From the NCBI GenBank assembly GCA_046260155.1, contig JBJYXV010000023.1, positions 1 through 64,000 of the forward strand: a stretch of DNA of 64,000 bases, in the 5' to 3' direction. This document shows, in pieces, positions 50,950 to 59,289 of this stretch. The stretch is from PFL25 sp046260155 (GTDB lineage: Bacteria > Chloroflexota > Anaerolineae > Anaerolineales > UBA4823). Both the position numbers and the translations under genes were made by a program. The notes beneath the pieces were generated by a model, which saw nothing but the letters and a program-made list of their open reading frames with translations, was not told the DNA's origin and ran no database searches. Every line of letters begins with the position of its first letter. Position 1 is the first letter of the stretch.

Positions 50950-52311
50950 TTATTTGTTGAAGGCGTTGTAGCTCATCGACCAATCACCAGCTGTTGATCC
51001 CATCTGAGCTGCATTATTGAAGTTCACGATGCAGCTGACCTGGGCACCACCAGCGTTGGCTTTTACAGTTGCACCACCCTGGAACCCGGCCGGCAGGAAC
51101 CCTTCGTTTGCTGTAACCTTCTCAACCGCAGCACCTGGAGCAAGAGTACCAGTGTTATAGGCACTTCCTGCATAGCCGTCATACTTGATATTCAGTGAAG
51201 TCGATACCGAGCCGACATTCTGGCAGGTGAAGGAAGTATTCCAACCATAGTAGGATTTCATCACGCTGGGGATACCGACCGTCCCGGTACCACTGCCAAT
51301 CGCGTTGTAGGTTTGGGCCTGAGCACCGTTGGCCGCGTTGACGACCGCAATTAATCCCGTGCTGCCGGATTCTTGAATGGTTGCACCGAAATATCCGTTC
51401 GCGGAATGCACACTTGGGATGTAAAGCAGGCACCCCGGTTTTGCATCAGTCAGGTTGCAGGTCGTGGTACCGCTGTCACTGAAAGTTACCGTCACGGTTG
51501 TGTTACCTGTGCCTAACTTGCGGATGTTGAGGCTGGAGTTCCAACCGTAATAGTTCTTGTAGAGTGCGGGAGCGTAGAGCTTCTGACTGCCGGACATGAC
51601 ACCACTGAATGACTGTGTGTTTCCACCAGCAGGAGCTGTCTGGTTGTCGACCGCCACGACAGGTTGGTCGGAGGTGATCTTTGCTGAACCATTACAGCTG
51701 GTGCTGCCGGTGAACCCGGATGGTGTGGTTGTTTCGAGATCAAAGTGGTGCGAGGCGAACAGGGGGATATTCTGCACTGAGAGTGTACCAGTTGTACCAT
51801 CCGTGCAGGTAATGGTCAGGGTGACATCTGCAGGAGCTGCACCCACATTCTGGACGGAGATCAAACTGTACCAGCCGTAATAGTTGAACACAGCTGATGG
51901 AAGGTAGAAAGTGGTTGCCCCGGAGCTGAATCCAGAGTAGCTGCCGTTGAAGTTCACTGAACCCTGCCCGACCAGGTTAGCGATTCCCACGACCTGAGCG
52001 GTAGAGGCAATCACCACCGAGTAGCGACCGTTAGGCAGCTGGCTCGAGGGAATCCCGGGCACATACACCTCAAATGATTCACCGGGTGCAAGATTGAATG
52101 GATTGGCTTTCCCTGAATTCAAAGGATTAGGGGTGGTTTCAACCCCGCTCTCGCTTACGAAGGTAATCGTCACCGAAGCAGTCACTGTATCAATATTCTG
52201 CACGGTGAAGGAAGATACGTCCGTATCACCCAGCTGGGCAGAGGCTGAACCTACCAGTGCGAACAGCATTGCGACCACTGCCATTAAGGTTATCATGCGG
52301 AATTTTTTCAT
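50950..52311 (-). CDS. Secreted YYGW-repeat surface protein, unknown
   Basis: About 453 residues with a signal peptide cut after ASA (near residue 25 from this start). The mature part is built of repeats of about 105 residues, each with a YYGW box followed by a Q/R-x-x-G stretch: VFNYYGWYSLISVQNVG, LYKNYYGWNSSLNIRKLG and MKSYYGWNTSFTCQNVG, plus a degenerate first copy SSFTVQNID. It is Gly/Ser/Thr-rich with few charges, as in extracellular beta-sandwich adhesins or sheath proteins. ATG at 52311 is chosen for the GAGGAG seven bases upstream. Lies next to the LuxR-Kelch gene. Confidence 0.72.
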   Translation of the reverse strand: MKKFRMITLMAVVAMLFALVGSASAQLGDTDVSSFTVQNIDTVTASVTITFVSESGVETTPNPLNSGKANPFNLAPGESFEVYVPGIPSSQLPNGRYSVVIASTAQVVGIANLVGQGSVNFNGSYSGFSSGATTFYLPSAVFNYYGWYSLISVQNVGAAPADVTLTITCTDGTTGTLSVQNIPLFASHHFDLETTTPSGFTGSTSCNGSAKITSDQPVVAVDNQTAPAGGNTQSFSGVMSGSQKLYAPALYKNYYGWNSSLNIRKLGTGNTTVTVTFSDSGTTTCNLTDAKPGCLLYIPSVHSANGYFGATIQESGSTGLIAVVNAANGAQAQTYNAIGSGTGTVGIPSVMKSYYGWNTSFTCQNVGSVSTSLNIKYDGYAGSAYNTGTLAPGAAVEKVTANEGFLPAGFQGGATVKANAGGAQVSCIVNFNNAAQMGSTAGDWSMSYNAFNK

Positions 52312-52442
52312 TTTTTGTCTCCTCAAAATTATTGGTCTGATTCACAAATGATGTAGATTTTCGGATATTTTCCCTTGTCTGAAAATAATTTTACAGGAAC
52401 TGTGAGAATTATCAATAACACTTATGGGTTATTCGAGCATTT

Positions 52443-53741
52443 TCAGCGGATAATTGGCATAACAAAAGTGTAAATTGCCTGGTAAGCGATATTATTTCCA
52501 GAAATCTGCCCATCTGATTGCCCACCCACAAGGTACAAATGGGTTTCCAGGGGTACCAGACCAATATTGGATATCGTATCTGGGGTTGGGTTCTCAAATT
52601 CCTGCCAGATGCCATCCTGAGGTAAATAAACCAGTGAAGTTGGCACACGATCCTGCCCTACCTCACCACCCACCACATGGATCATGTTGCCTAATTCTGT
52701 CACCCCCATCCCAAAACGGCCGGAGGGCAAGTCTGGGCCCTCACTCCAGGGGTTGATTTGTGAACCATCCAGTTCTGGGATATATATTTCCATGGAAGAC
52801 AGTGCCTGACTGCCATCATACCCCCCTACCACGAAGATTTTTCCTCCTGAAACCGCTGCTCCTGCATATGCTCTTGGTGTCTCCATGGGTGTTCTGACAT
52901 TCCATTGATCCAGCTCCGGATCGTACTGGAATACGGAATTAAGGTAGCTAGTCCCGTCCCAACCGCCAAACAGATACAAATTGCCTTCATAGGCGACGAG
53001 TGCGTAAGCGCTGATCCCGAATGGAAGGTCAGCACCTCGCTCCCAACTATCCTCGATGGGTGAATAGATTTCTAATGCTTTGCTCAATTCGCCAGAAGGG
53101 GTTAAACCTCCTGGTAAATAAATCCTGCCCGCAATGATCGCGGCGGATACATCGGTTACCGGTGTCGGTTTTGATTCCATTAAAGACCACCGGTCAGTAT
53201 CCGGATCGTATCTCTCAACCGATTGAGAAATCCCACTGGCAGTCTCCCCGGCAAAGGCATAGATCTGTCCATCATAACTCGCCAGAGCCAAACCTTCTCG
53301 CGGGGATAATAATTGGGCTTTTTCTTCCCAGCCCGCCTCAACGGGAAAGACCGCCTGATTGGCTGAGTTTTGAGCTCCGGAAAAATTGTCCTGGTATAAA
53401 AAATATCCAATCAAAACTAGCAAGAGCACCCCGACAGTTACCCCAAAACCAATTAAAACCCTGCTGTACCTGCTCAGTCCCGTGCCTTCTGGTTCTGCTC
53501 CTAAATCGACGGGTTTGACATCAACAATTCCGGCATTTACCGCGTACATCGCCGCTTCTGTCCTTGAACTTGCCCCGATTTTAGAGAAGATATTGCGCAA
53601 ATGAACTTTAACGGTATTTGTACTGATATGGAGATCGTGCGCGATTTCTTTATTGCTTGCTCCCTTTGCAACCAGGGACAAGATTTCACACTCGCGCTGA
53701 CTCAATTCGTTGATTGCAGGCCTATTTGTATTAACTGCCAC
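52443..53741 (-). CDS. Membrane-tethered LuxR-type HTH protein with extracellular Kelch domain
   Basis: A 432-residue protein. Residues about 10-70 are a LuxR/GerE DNA-binding domain (LSQRECEILSLVAKGASNKEIA, STNTVKVHLRNIFSKI). Then a TM helix (about 93-118, VLIGFGVTVGVLLLVLIGYFLY) and about six Kelch repeats (GG-anchored blades such as YLFGGWDGTSY, FVVGGYDGSQ, HVVGGEVGQD, YLVGGQSDGQ) that fill the rest, presumably outside the cell. It ends YTFVMPIIR. The plan suggests a one-component sensor that carries its own promoter-binding head, like CadC or ToxR but with different parts. It is followed by the YYGW gene on the same strand. Confidence 0.85.
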   Translation of the reverse strand: MAVNTNRPAINELSQRECEILSLVAKGASNKEIAHDLHISTNTVKVHLRNIFSKIGASSRTEAAMYAVNAGIVDVKPVDLGAEPEGTGLSRYSRVLIGFGVTVGVLLLVLIGYFLYQDNFSGAQNSANQAVFPVEAGWEEKAQLLSPREGLALASYDGQIYAFAGETASGISQSVERYDPDTDRWSLMESKPTPVTDVSAAIIAGRIYLPGGLTPSGELSKALEIYSPIEDSWERGADLPFGISAYALVAYEGNLYLFGGWDGTSYLNSVFQYDPELDQWNVRTPMETPRAYAGAAVSGGKIFVVGGYDGSQALSSMEIYIPELDGSQINPWSEGPDLPSGRFGMGVTELGNMIHVVGGEVGQDRVPTSLVYLPQDGIWQEFENPTPDTISNIGLVPLETHLYLVGGQSDGQISGNNIAYQAIYTFVMPIIR

Positions 53742-54044
53742 GCGTGGATCCGATGGTAAGTATAGGAATCAGGGTTGATCCAGTAATTTTTAATCGCCCA
53801 TAACAGGAGATACACACACCCAGCGGGATTATATCATCCGCACATTAATCAAAGATGATTGAGATTATGGTCGTACAAGTTCATACTAGTTTCTTATATA
53901 TTTACTGATGCAAGATTTACACCGGGTTATAAATGGTTTATTCAGAAATTGAAATACTTCTACCTTTCTTCATTCGAACTGGTTTCGGCAAATTCTAAGC
54001 CTTTTATGCCAGCATTCAAGCATGGTAAAATAGTGCTAGAATCA
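53742..54044. other. Gap between LuxR-Kelch gene and tRNA
   Basis: About 300 bases; presumably holds the promoter of the LuxR-Kelch gene and of the tRNA. TAAAAT (54025-54030) is a possible -10 for the tRNA. Nothing else is evident. Confidence 0.4.
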
Positions 54045-54116
54045 GCGGGTGTAGCCAAGTGGTAAGGCAGTAGCTTCCCAAGCTACCATTCGTGGGTTCG
54101 AGTCCCATCACCCGCT
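54045..54116 (+). tRNA. tRNA-Gly(CCC)
   Basis: A complete cloverleaf of 72 bases: acceptor GCGGGTG/CACCCGC with discriminator T, D-arm GCC...GGC, anticodon arm GTAGC-TTCCCAA-GCTAC with anticodon CCC (54077-54079), and T-arm GTGGG-TTCGAGT-CCCAT. CCA is not encoded. A terminator follows. Confidence 0.95.
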
Positions 54117-54139
54117 CTGGTTGACTCATTCATTGAAAG

Positions 54140-54172
54140 CCGCTCCTGACCCTGTATGAAGGAGTGGTTTTT
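54140..54172 (+). terminator. Terminator after tRNA-Gly
   Basis: Stem CCGCTCCT (54140-54147) with AGGAGTGG (54160-54167), then TTTTT. It stops the tRNA transcript 24 bases after the mature end. Confidence 0.85.
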
Positions 54173-54502
54173 CTTTTCATCAATCAAAAACAGCAGAAGA
54201 GAAAATTCGAATCCAAAGAGACAGGCCTGGAAAGCGCTCTGCGAACGTCCGCGAGAGACAGGTAGCACGAATCCCTGCTTCCCACTCCCCTGCTGCCCGA
54301 TCGATGCACTGAAGATCATGAACAGCAGGAGTACAAAGTACTCACATATATTGATCCTCCATGTTCACTTTTATTGCCAGTATGCATAATATGTAAACAT
54401 AGGTTCATCTCTAAGGGGTTAATTTTCGCCTCGGAGCTGGAAGTTTTACGTATAAATACTCACTTTTCACACCAAAATCTTAGGAAAGGGGTACTATATA
54501 AC
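54173..54502. other. Gap without supported genes
   Basis: About 330 bases; several stops in all frames and no ribosome-binding-site-led frame. Nothing recognisable apart from low-complexity AT-rich sequence at its right end. Confidence 0.45.
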
Positions 54503-54531
54503 TTGTGCAAGGATGAACTAACTTGTATAAT
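54503..54531 (+). promoter_or_regulatory. Promoter of candidate small RNA
   Basis: TTGTGC (54503-54508), a 17-base spacer and TATAAT (54526-54531). It is followed by about 100 bases that end in a strong terminator, with no gene between. Confidence 0.55.
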
Positions 54532-54537
54532 GATATT

Positions 54538-54641
54538 AGCAATTAGGAACACCACTCGCAATGTATTGGTGACTTAGTCCAGGGAGTATTCTTCGCTCCA
54601 AACATCGCCCTTCCACCAAGTGACGGGAGTGCGTTTTTTTT
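54538..54641 (+). ncRNA. Candidate small non-coding RNA (about 104 nt)
   Basis: It runs from the likely start site (about 54538) to a terminator whose stem pairs CGCCCTTCC (54606-54614) with GGGAGTGCG (54625-54633), nine positions with one C/T mismatch and one wobble, followed by eight T. A short hairpin GGAG/CTCC (54583-54599) lies inside. No plausible reading frame with a ribosome binding site fits. It could instead be an attenuated leader of the gene at 54882, 240 bases on. No known family recognised. Confidence 0.4.
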
Positions 54642-54881
54642 ATGCATGTGAATCATATATGCGTAACCACCAATAATTCGACACCATATACCTTTAAGGT
54701 TCATATTTGTTCACACATCCTTTGCCAGAATACCATAATCCAAAACCTACCTCCTGTGATTTTTTTTATTGTCTGGAACGATATAACTTGGATAGAAATT
54801 TAATTAGCTTCTCACTTTGCCCTGGGAAGCATGTTCAAGAGGAAGTGAATCTTTTGTCAACCAACCGATAAGGAGGATTCA
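54642..54881. other. Leader region of the following small gene
   Basis: 240 bases without a gene. A Shine-Dalgarno AAGGAGG stands just before the ATG at 54882; no further element is evident. Confidence 0.4.
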
Positions 54882-55185
54882 AATGGCAGGACCAATCTAC
54901 AAACTATGGATGTTCAGGCCAAAGGAGGCATGGTACCAGTTATCCCAGGAAGAACGGGATAATAATACGAACAAGATTATGGAGGATATTGAGAAAGTTG
55001 GCGGTAAGAGCTTGCTGATATGCACCCCAACCTGGTCCACAGAGCAGTGGTTGGCATTTGGCGTCGAGGAATACCCGGACATCGAAGCAGTCCAGAAGTT
55101 CACAACTATGCTTTTTGAGAGAGACCATTTTCGATATATCGAGAGCGTGAGCATGTTGGGGACTAAGTGGCCACCATCAGAATGA
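54882..55185 (+). CDS. Small conserved protein, dimeric alpha/beta-barrel-like
   Basis: About 100 residues: MAGPIYKLWMFRPKEAW, helix QEERDNNTNKIMEDIEKVGG, strand KSLLICTPTWS, EYPDIEAVQKFTTMLFE and a final strand. The strand-helix-strand-strand-helix pattern with early Lys/Trp resembles small ferredoxin-like (YCII or DUF6616-type) proteins. Start at ATG 54882 because AAGGAGG is seven bases upstream; the frame opens further up at 54817 without such a site. Function unknown. Confidence 0.68.
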
Positions 55186-55506
55186 CTCTTAGTGGCGGGT
55201 AAAATCACATCAACCGGGCAAGGTGAACACCATTTCTTGACGAAAAAGCACTTCCTTCTTGAACGCATATTAAAAGGATTATTCAGGGTAGAAAATGGAT
55301 TTTGATTGAGCCCATGGCAGTGATTAGAACAGGATTGGAATGGATATACGCAAAATTGCTGGGCATCCCTGAGTAAAACATTCTTTTTGGCCTCGGCAGA
55401 TGGATAAGCACAGTAAGCTTTAAGGTTTCTTGTTCTCGCAATATTTTCTTATATACTGGTTTCAAAGAAATAATTTTCCCACTGGTTCTCAAAGGAGGTC
55501 CAAGAT
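55186..55506. other. Gap before the CAT-like gene
   Basis: About 320 bases. Only a Shine-Dalgarno (AAAGGAGG) before the ATG at 55507 is clear. A 20-codon frame at 55315 lacks a ribosome binding site and is not called. Confidence 0.45.
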
Positions 55507-56163
55507 ATGAAGGTAATAGAACGTGAAAGCTGGTATCGCAGCGATCATTTCCTCCTCTATTCTGGTTTCGAATTCCCCCATGTCAACATATGCGTCCAGG
55601 TAGATATCACCCAACTTTGGACGAAGCGCGCCCTTGCTGGATCCTCGCCGACGATCACCCTGGTTTACTCGATCACCAGGGCGGGAAATCGCATCCCTGA
55701 GCTGCGGCAGCGCATACGTGGCGATGAGATCATCCAACACGACGTTGTGCATCCCTTGATCACTGTCCTTGGTGAGAATGATCTATTCGGGGTGACCACC
55801 CTGACCTATGATCCGGACTTCAAAACCTTCGCATCCCGGGCTGCTGCGGGAATCGCCCAGGCGAAGGAAGGAGTTTCCATGAAGGAATTTCCTCATGACC
55901 AGGAAGGGAATTTCCCCCGGGACGATCTGCTCTCGATCACCATCCTGCCCTGGTTGGCATTTACCGGATTTGCCATTACCCGCAAACCCTCGCTGGATTG
56001 CATCCCACTGATCGCCTTTGGAAAGGTACAGGAAGTGGACGATCGCTACCAGCTGCCACTTTTCGTGAATTTTCACCATGCCCTTGCTGATGGTCTGCAC
56101 GTTGCCCGGTTTGTGAAATATATCGAAGAAGAAAGCAGGCAGCTGGCGATGACCTTCGAATAA
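55507..56163 (+). CDS. Chloramphenicol acetyltransferase-like protein
   Basis: A 218-residue protein of the CAT fold that moves acetyl from acetyl-CoA to a hydroxyl. The catalytic His lies in FVNFHHALADGLHVARFV (HHxxxDG). FPHVNICVQVDIT near the start, VTTLTYDPDFKTF and ILPWLAFTGFA in the middle are usual CAT blocks. Length matches the type A family (about 215). AAAGGAGG stands before the ATG. Chromosomal CAT-like proteins do not always detoxify chloramphenicol, so resistance is unproven. It is one of two candidate antibiotic-tolerance genes here (with the ABC-F). Confidence 0.88.
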   Translation: MKVIERESWYRSDHFLLYSGFEFPHVNICVQVDITQLWTKRALAGSSPTITLVYSITRAGNRIPELRQRIRGDEIIQHDVVHPLITVLGENDLFGVTTLTYDPDFKTFASRAAAGIAQAKEGVSMKEFPHDQEGNFPRDDLLSITILPWLAFTGFAITRKPSLDCIPLIAFGKVQEVDDRYQLPLFVNFHHALADGLHVARFVKYIEEESRQLAMTFE

Positions 56164-56520
56164 AGCACCTTTTCGATTTTCAGATATCGTTGCTAAACGC
56201 TAAACGCTACCATTGTAACTATCGGGCGTGGGTACCCTGTCCTGGAATTTCTTTCCGACAAGGTTACCCATTCCCCAAAGCGAAGACTTACCTGGGAAAA
56301 ATTTATTGGATAAATACCCCTGCCGGGGATGAGACAGATCAATTCCCAGGAAGCCTGACAGCATAAATTTATTAAGCAAAATACCGGTGTGATCAACTTG
56401 AAAGAGGCTGGAGAAACTTGAACAGGAAAAGAATCATCCAGCTACTACTATTTTTAGACTCAATTAACTTCGAAATTCTATTTGGACCCGAGTTTGATGA
56501 GAAACCTCCAGGAGGAATAA
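56164..56520. other. Gap without a gene
   Basis: About 360 bases. The only feature is an AGGAGG Shine-Dalgarno before the next small gene and a short direct repeat GCTAAAC near 56195. Confidence 0.4.
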
Positions 56521-56703
56521 ATGATGTACAGAGTGCACAGGTTTGATTTGAAAATGGATACCGAGAAAGACAAATTAGAGCAATTCTTGAACAGTTTAAA
56601 CGGGGAAATCGTATCAATTGTCCCAAACGTCAGGCCCACCTTTCAAGGCATGGGAGCAACTGCAAAAGTTGATTTTGTACTAGTCGTGGAAAAAATTGAT
56701 TGA
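56521..56703 (+). CDS. Small conserved protein (60 aa), unknown
   Basis: A 60-residue protein: YRVHRFDLKMDTEKDKLEQF, then GEIVSIVPNVRP, then GMGATAKVDFVLVVEKI. The strand-helix-strand-strand order is DUF4177-like and reads as a real small fold. It has an exceptionally good Shine-Dalgarno, CCAGGAGG, with seven-base spacing. Function unknown; the role of the neighbours does not help. Confidence 0.65.
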   Translation: MMYRVHRFDLKMDTEKDKLEQFLNSLNGEIVSIVPNVRPTFQGMGATAKVDFVLVVEKID

Positions 56704-57008
56704 TATCAGGCGCGTTATGCTTGGGTCATCGCATTAGCTTTGAAAAGCGAATCTGTGATTGTTTCCCAGCGTATACTTGTCCGGATTGGCAATCGATCAA
56801 CGAGGGCATGCAAATAACTCTCTAGGAGCATATTTTCGGATGTAAAATGCCTCATCAGGAGGGAGCAAAACCATTCTCCAGCATCATGACTTCACCAGAT
56901 CTTTGCGCGAAAATACCCCCAAGAATATTTTGACGCCTGAGTTTTTAAGATCGAACGGCGAGAAATCCAATTTGCGGATTTGGAGACTCATTATCAAGGA
57001 GATATGTG
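56704..57008. other. Gap without a gene
   Basis: About 300 bases. Apart from the AAGGAGA ribosome binding site at its end, I see nothing supported. Confidence 0.4.
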
Positions 57009-57224
57009 ATGGACCCTGAACTGAAAGAAAACCCACAACCAGAAAAGCGTTACAGTAAAATCGGGATTTACCTGGCGATCGGTCTGACAATTGGTGCTGG
57101 CATCGGCATGGTTTATGGATTGGCCATCGATAACTTCACCCTCGGTTTGGTTTTGGGTGCTGGTGGAGGCATGCTGCTCGGTTTATCAATTGGGGCAGCC
57201 GCAGAAAACCGTCGTAAAAATTAA
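57009..57224 (+). CDS. Small glycine-zipper membrane protein
   Basis: About 71 residues: a charged N-terminus (DPELKENPQPEKRYSKIG) and two hydrophobic helices rich in Gly (YLAIGLTIGAGIGMVYGLAI and LGLVLGAGGGMLLGLSIGAA), with the GxxxG spacing of glycine-zipper membrane proteins, then a basic end. AAGGAG stands upstream. Similar proteins are widespread and have no assigned role. A GTG at 57006 is in frame but the ATG is preferred. Confidence 0.6.
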   Translation: MDPELKENPQPEKRYSKIGIYLAIGLTIGAGIGMVYGLAIDNFTLGLVLGAGGGMLLGLSIGAAAENRRKN

Positions 57225-57335
57225 TTCCCAGAATCCCATCATTCTTAAAGCGAAGAAACTGGCATTGTATCTTCTGCCAGTTTTTTTCCTGCTAGGAACT
57301 TACCTCGCAGTATTCAAACTAGCATCACAATCTAC

Positions 57336-57363
57336 TTGACAAACTATTTTTTCACTCTATAAT
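57336..57363 (+). promoter_or_regulatory. Promoter of the tetR-ABC operon
   Basis: TTGACA (57336-57341), a 16-base spacer and TATAAT (57358-57363), upstream of the regulator gene at 57402. Confidence 0.82.
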
Positions 57364-57370
57364 AGTAATA

Positions 57371-57382
57371 GACTGACCAGTC
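57371..57382. promoter_or_regulatory. TetR-family operator
   Basis: The palindrome GACTG-AC-CAGTC lies at the expected transcription start, just after the -10 box, and matches the GACTGGTCAGTC-type sites bound by TetR regulators. It suggests autorepression of the operon. Confidence 0.7.
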
Positions 57383-57401
57383 GGTTTATTATTGGAGTGA
57401 T

Positions 57402-58004
57402 ATGTCCCCACGTCCAGATGTCAGTGAAGAGCGCAAAAACCAAATACTGGCTGCAGCAACCAGGGTGTTCACCATGCACGGGTTCACGGGTGCGCGCATG
57501 GATGACATTGTCGAGGAATCAGGATTAAGCAAGGGTGCCCTTTACTGGTACTTCGACAGCAAAGATGCGATCATCATCGGCATCCTTGACCAGATCTTCG
57601 ATTCTGAGACCACCCAGTTGAGAGAAATCTTGGAAGCTGAGGATTCAGCCACAAAAAAGATCGAACTCTTTGTTGAAATGTCTATTAAGGACCTGGAAAA
57701 AATGAAACCGCTGATGCCGATATTTTTCGATTTCTGGTCCTTGTCTGTCCGAAATCCAAATATCAAGCAGGCAATTAAAAGATACTATCAAAATTTCCTT
57801 GATCTGCTCACACCGATTATCGAAGAGGGGATTGAAAGCGGTGAATTCAGTCCGATGGATCCTGCCGAGGCAGCAGTTGCGTTAGGATCGCTGTATGAAG
57901 GGACTATCCTTTTCTATATCTATTTTCCAGAAATCATCGACCTCAAGACTCAATTTCGATCAAATTTTAAATTAACCCTCGAGGGTCTGATCGGCAAACC
58001 ATAA
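57402..58004 (+). CDS. TetR/AcrR-family transcriptional regulator
   Basis: A 200-residue repressor. The HTH domain is RKNQILAAATRVFTMHGFTG followed by ARMDDIVEESGLSKGALYWYF (residues about 10-55). The C-terminal helical domain (about 60-200) has the ligand pocket. It sits first in the ABC-2 efflux operon, directly downstream of a palindrome in its own promoter, and so most likely represses the operon until a substrate binds. The plan matches the E. coli CecR-YbhGFSR arrangement. Confidence 0.93.
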   Translation: MSPRPDVSEERKNQILAAATRVFTMHGFTGARMDDIVEESGLSKGALYWYFDSKDAIIIGILDQIFDSETTQLREILEAEDSATKKIELFVEMSIKDLEKMKPLMPIFFDFWSLSVRNPNIKQAIKRYYQNFLDLLTPIIEEGIESGEFSPMDPAEAAVALGSLYEGTILFYIYFPEIIDLKTQFRSNFKLTLEGLIGKP

Positions 58005-58045
58005 ACCGGACATCGCTATGTTTGTTAAAAAGGAAGGAGTCTAAA

Positions 58046-58315
58046 ATGGAAATTGTAATAATTATCGTAGCCATGGTGGTGGTCGGGTTAATCATTGGAG
58101 CAGTTGCTGGTTTGATTTGGAAAGAGAATCGACCCTATGGTGCTTCAGGGGATTACTTCATCGCGGTAATCACTGCGGTGATTGTTGGTCTGGTGGACTG
58201 GTATGTGATTCCCGCTATGGGATTCAGTGATACCTTGAGAAATATTAGCTTGTTCATCGAACCAGCCTTGGGGGCACTGCTCGTCTTATGGCTTATACGA
58301 GTCGCCAAACGATGA
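58046..58315 (+). CDS. Small membrane protein, GlsB/YeaQ-like
   Basis: About 89 residues with three hydrophobic helices: IVIIIVAMVVVGLIIGAVAGLI, YFIAVITAVIVGLVDWYVI and FIEPALGALLVLWLIRVAKR. The Gly-rich first helix and WKENRPYG-type loop are reminiscent of the transglycosylase-associated GlsB/YeaQ/YmgE family. AAGGAAGG stands before the ATG. In the efflux operon its role is unknown. Confidence 0.6.
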   Translation: MEIVIIIVAMVVVGLIIGAVAGLIWKENRPYGASGDYFIAVITAVIVGLVDWYVIPAMGFSDTLRNISLFIEPALGALLVLWLIRVAKR

Positions 58316-58352
58316 ATAAACCAAGACTTGAAATTCAGATCCTCTCAATGTG

Positions 58353-59288
58353 ATGGAAAATTCCACTCCGATCATTCTCACCGAAGGATTGACCAGAAAA
58401 TTTAAGGAAAATCGCGCCGTCGATGGACTTGATCTGGCAATCCAGCCCGGGGAGCTTTTCGGGTTGGTGGGTCCTGATGGAGCCGGTAAAACCACCACGC
58501 TGCGCTTGCTCGCTGGTCTATTAGATATCACTGAAGGATCAGCTCGTGTTGCAGGTTACGATTTAAAGAAATCTCCTGAAAATGTCAAGCCCAAAATTGG
58601 TTATATGGCTCAGCAATTCAGCTTGTATGCGGAACTCTCAGTGGATGAAAATTTGACCTTTTTTTCTGAGCTGTACGACCTGGATAAAACCCAGATCGTA
58701 GATCGCCGTGAAAGCTTGCTAAGGTTTGCAGGATTAACACAATTTAGGCAGCGGCGTGCTGCGCAGCTCTCAGGAGGTATGCAGAAAAAATTATCTCTCG
58801 CCTGCACCCTGATCCACCGACCTCCGATCCTGCTCCTTGATGAACCTACCACAGGTGTTGATCCGGTTTCCAGGCGTGAATTCTGGAACATCCTGACTGA
58901 TTTACACATTCAAGGCAACACCATATTGATCAGCACACCGTACATGGATGAGGCAGATCGATGTACTCGAGTTGGCTTGATGTACCACGGTCGCCTGGTG
59001 AAGTGTGCTCCCCCGCAGGAGATACGCTCAAGCATTGCGGGAGAATTAATCGAATTAGTTCCTTCCGATTGGAAGGAAGCTCACGAATTAATCAATCAAC
59101 TACCGGGAGTGATCGAATCGCAAACCTACGGAGAATCATTGCATATCTTGGTTGATTCTGTTGAAGTACGGCTCCCGCAAATCAAACAGGCGTTAGAGGA
59201 CCAGGGAATCACCTGTAAAAATATTCGCCAGACTTCTCCACGCATGGAAGAGGCTTTTATTTCGATGATCCGGCAGATTGAAGATTAA
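58353..59288 (+). CDS. ABC transporter ATP-binding protein (first of two)
   Basis: About 311 residues. Walker A GPDGAGKTT, Q-loop MAQQFSLYAEL, signature LSGGMQKKLSLA, Walker B ILLLDEPTTGVD, and the usual C-terminal tail with KQALEDQGI. The Walker A has Asp in the GPDGAGKT variant common in drug/ABC-2 exporters (DrrA/YbhF type). It energises the two ABC-2 permeases that follow. It overlaps or abuts the next gene. With the second ATPase at 61613 it replaces the fused double-ATPase YbhF. Confidence 0.93.
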   Translation: MENSTPIILTEGLTRKFKENRAVDGLDLAIQPGELFGLVGPDGAGKTTTLRLLAGLLDITEGSARVAGYDLKKSPENVKPKIGYMAQQFSLYAELSVDENLTFFSELYDLDKTQIVDRRESLLRFAGLTQFRQRRAAQLSGGMQKKLSLACTLIHRPPILLLDEPTTGVDPVSRREFWNILTDLHIQGNTILISTPYMDEADRCTRVGLMYHGRLVKCAPPQEIRSSIAGELIELVPSDWKEAHELINQLPGVIESQTYGESLHILVDSVEVRLPQIKQALEDQGITCKNIRQTSPRMEEAFISMIRQIED

Positions 59289-59289
59289 A

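Noticed and set aside
53859..54065. Sixty-eight-codon frame running into tRNA-Gly
   Set aside because: It overlaps the tRNA and has no Shine-Dalgarno or protein-like composition.
55315..55377. Twenty-codon frame in the gap before the CAT-like gene
   Set aside because: No ribosome binding site and no hairpin associated; probably chance.
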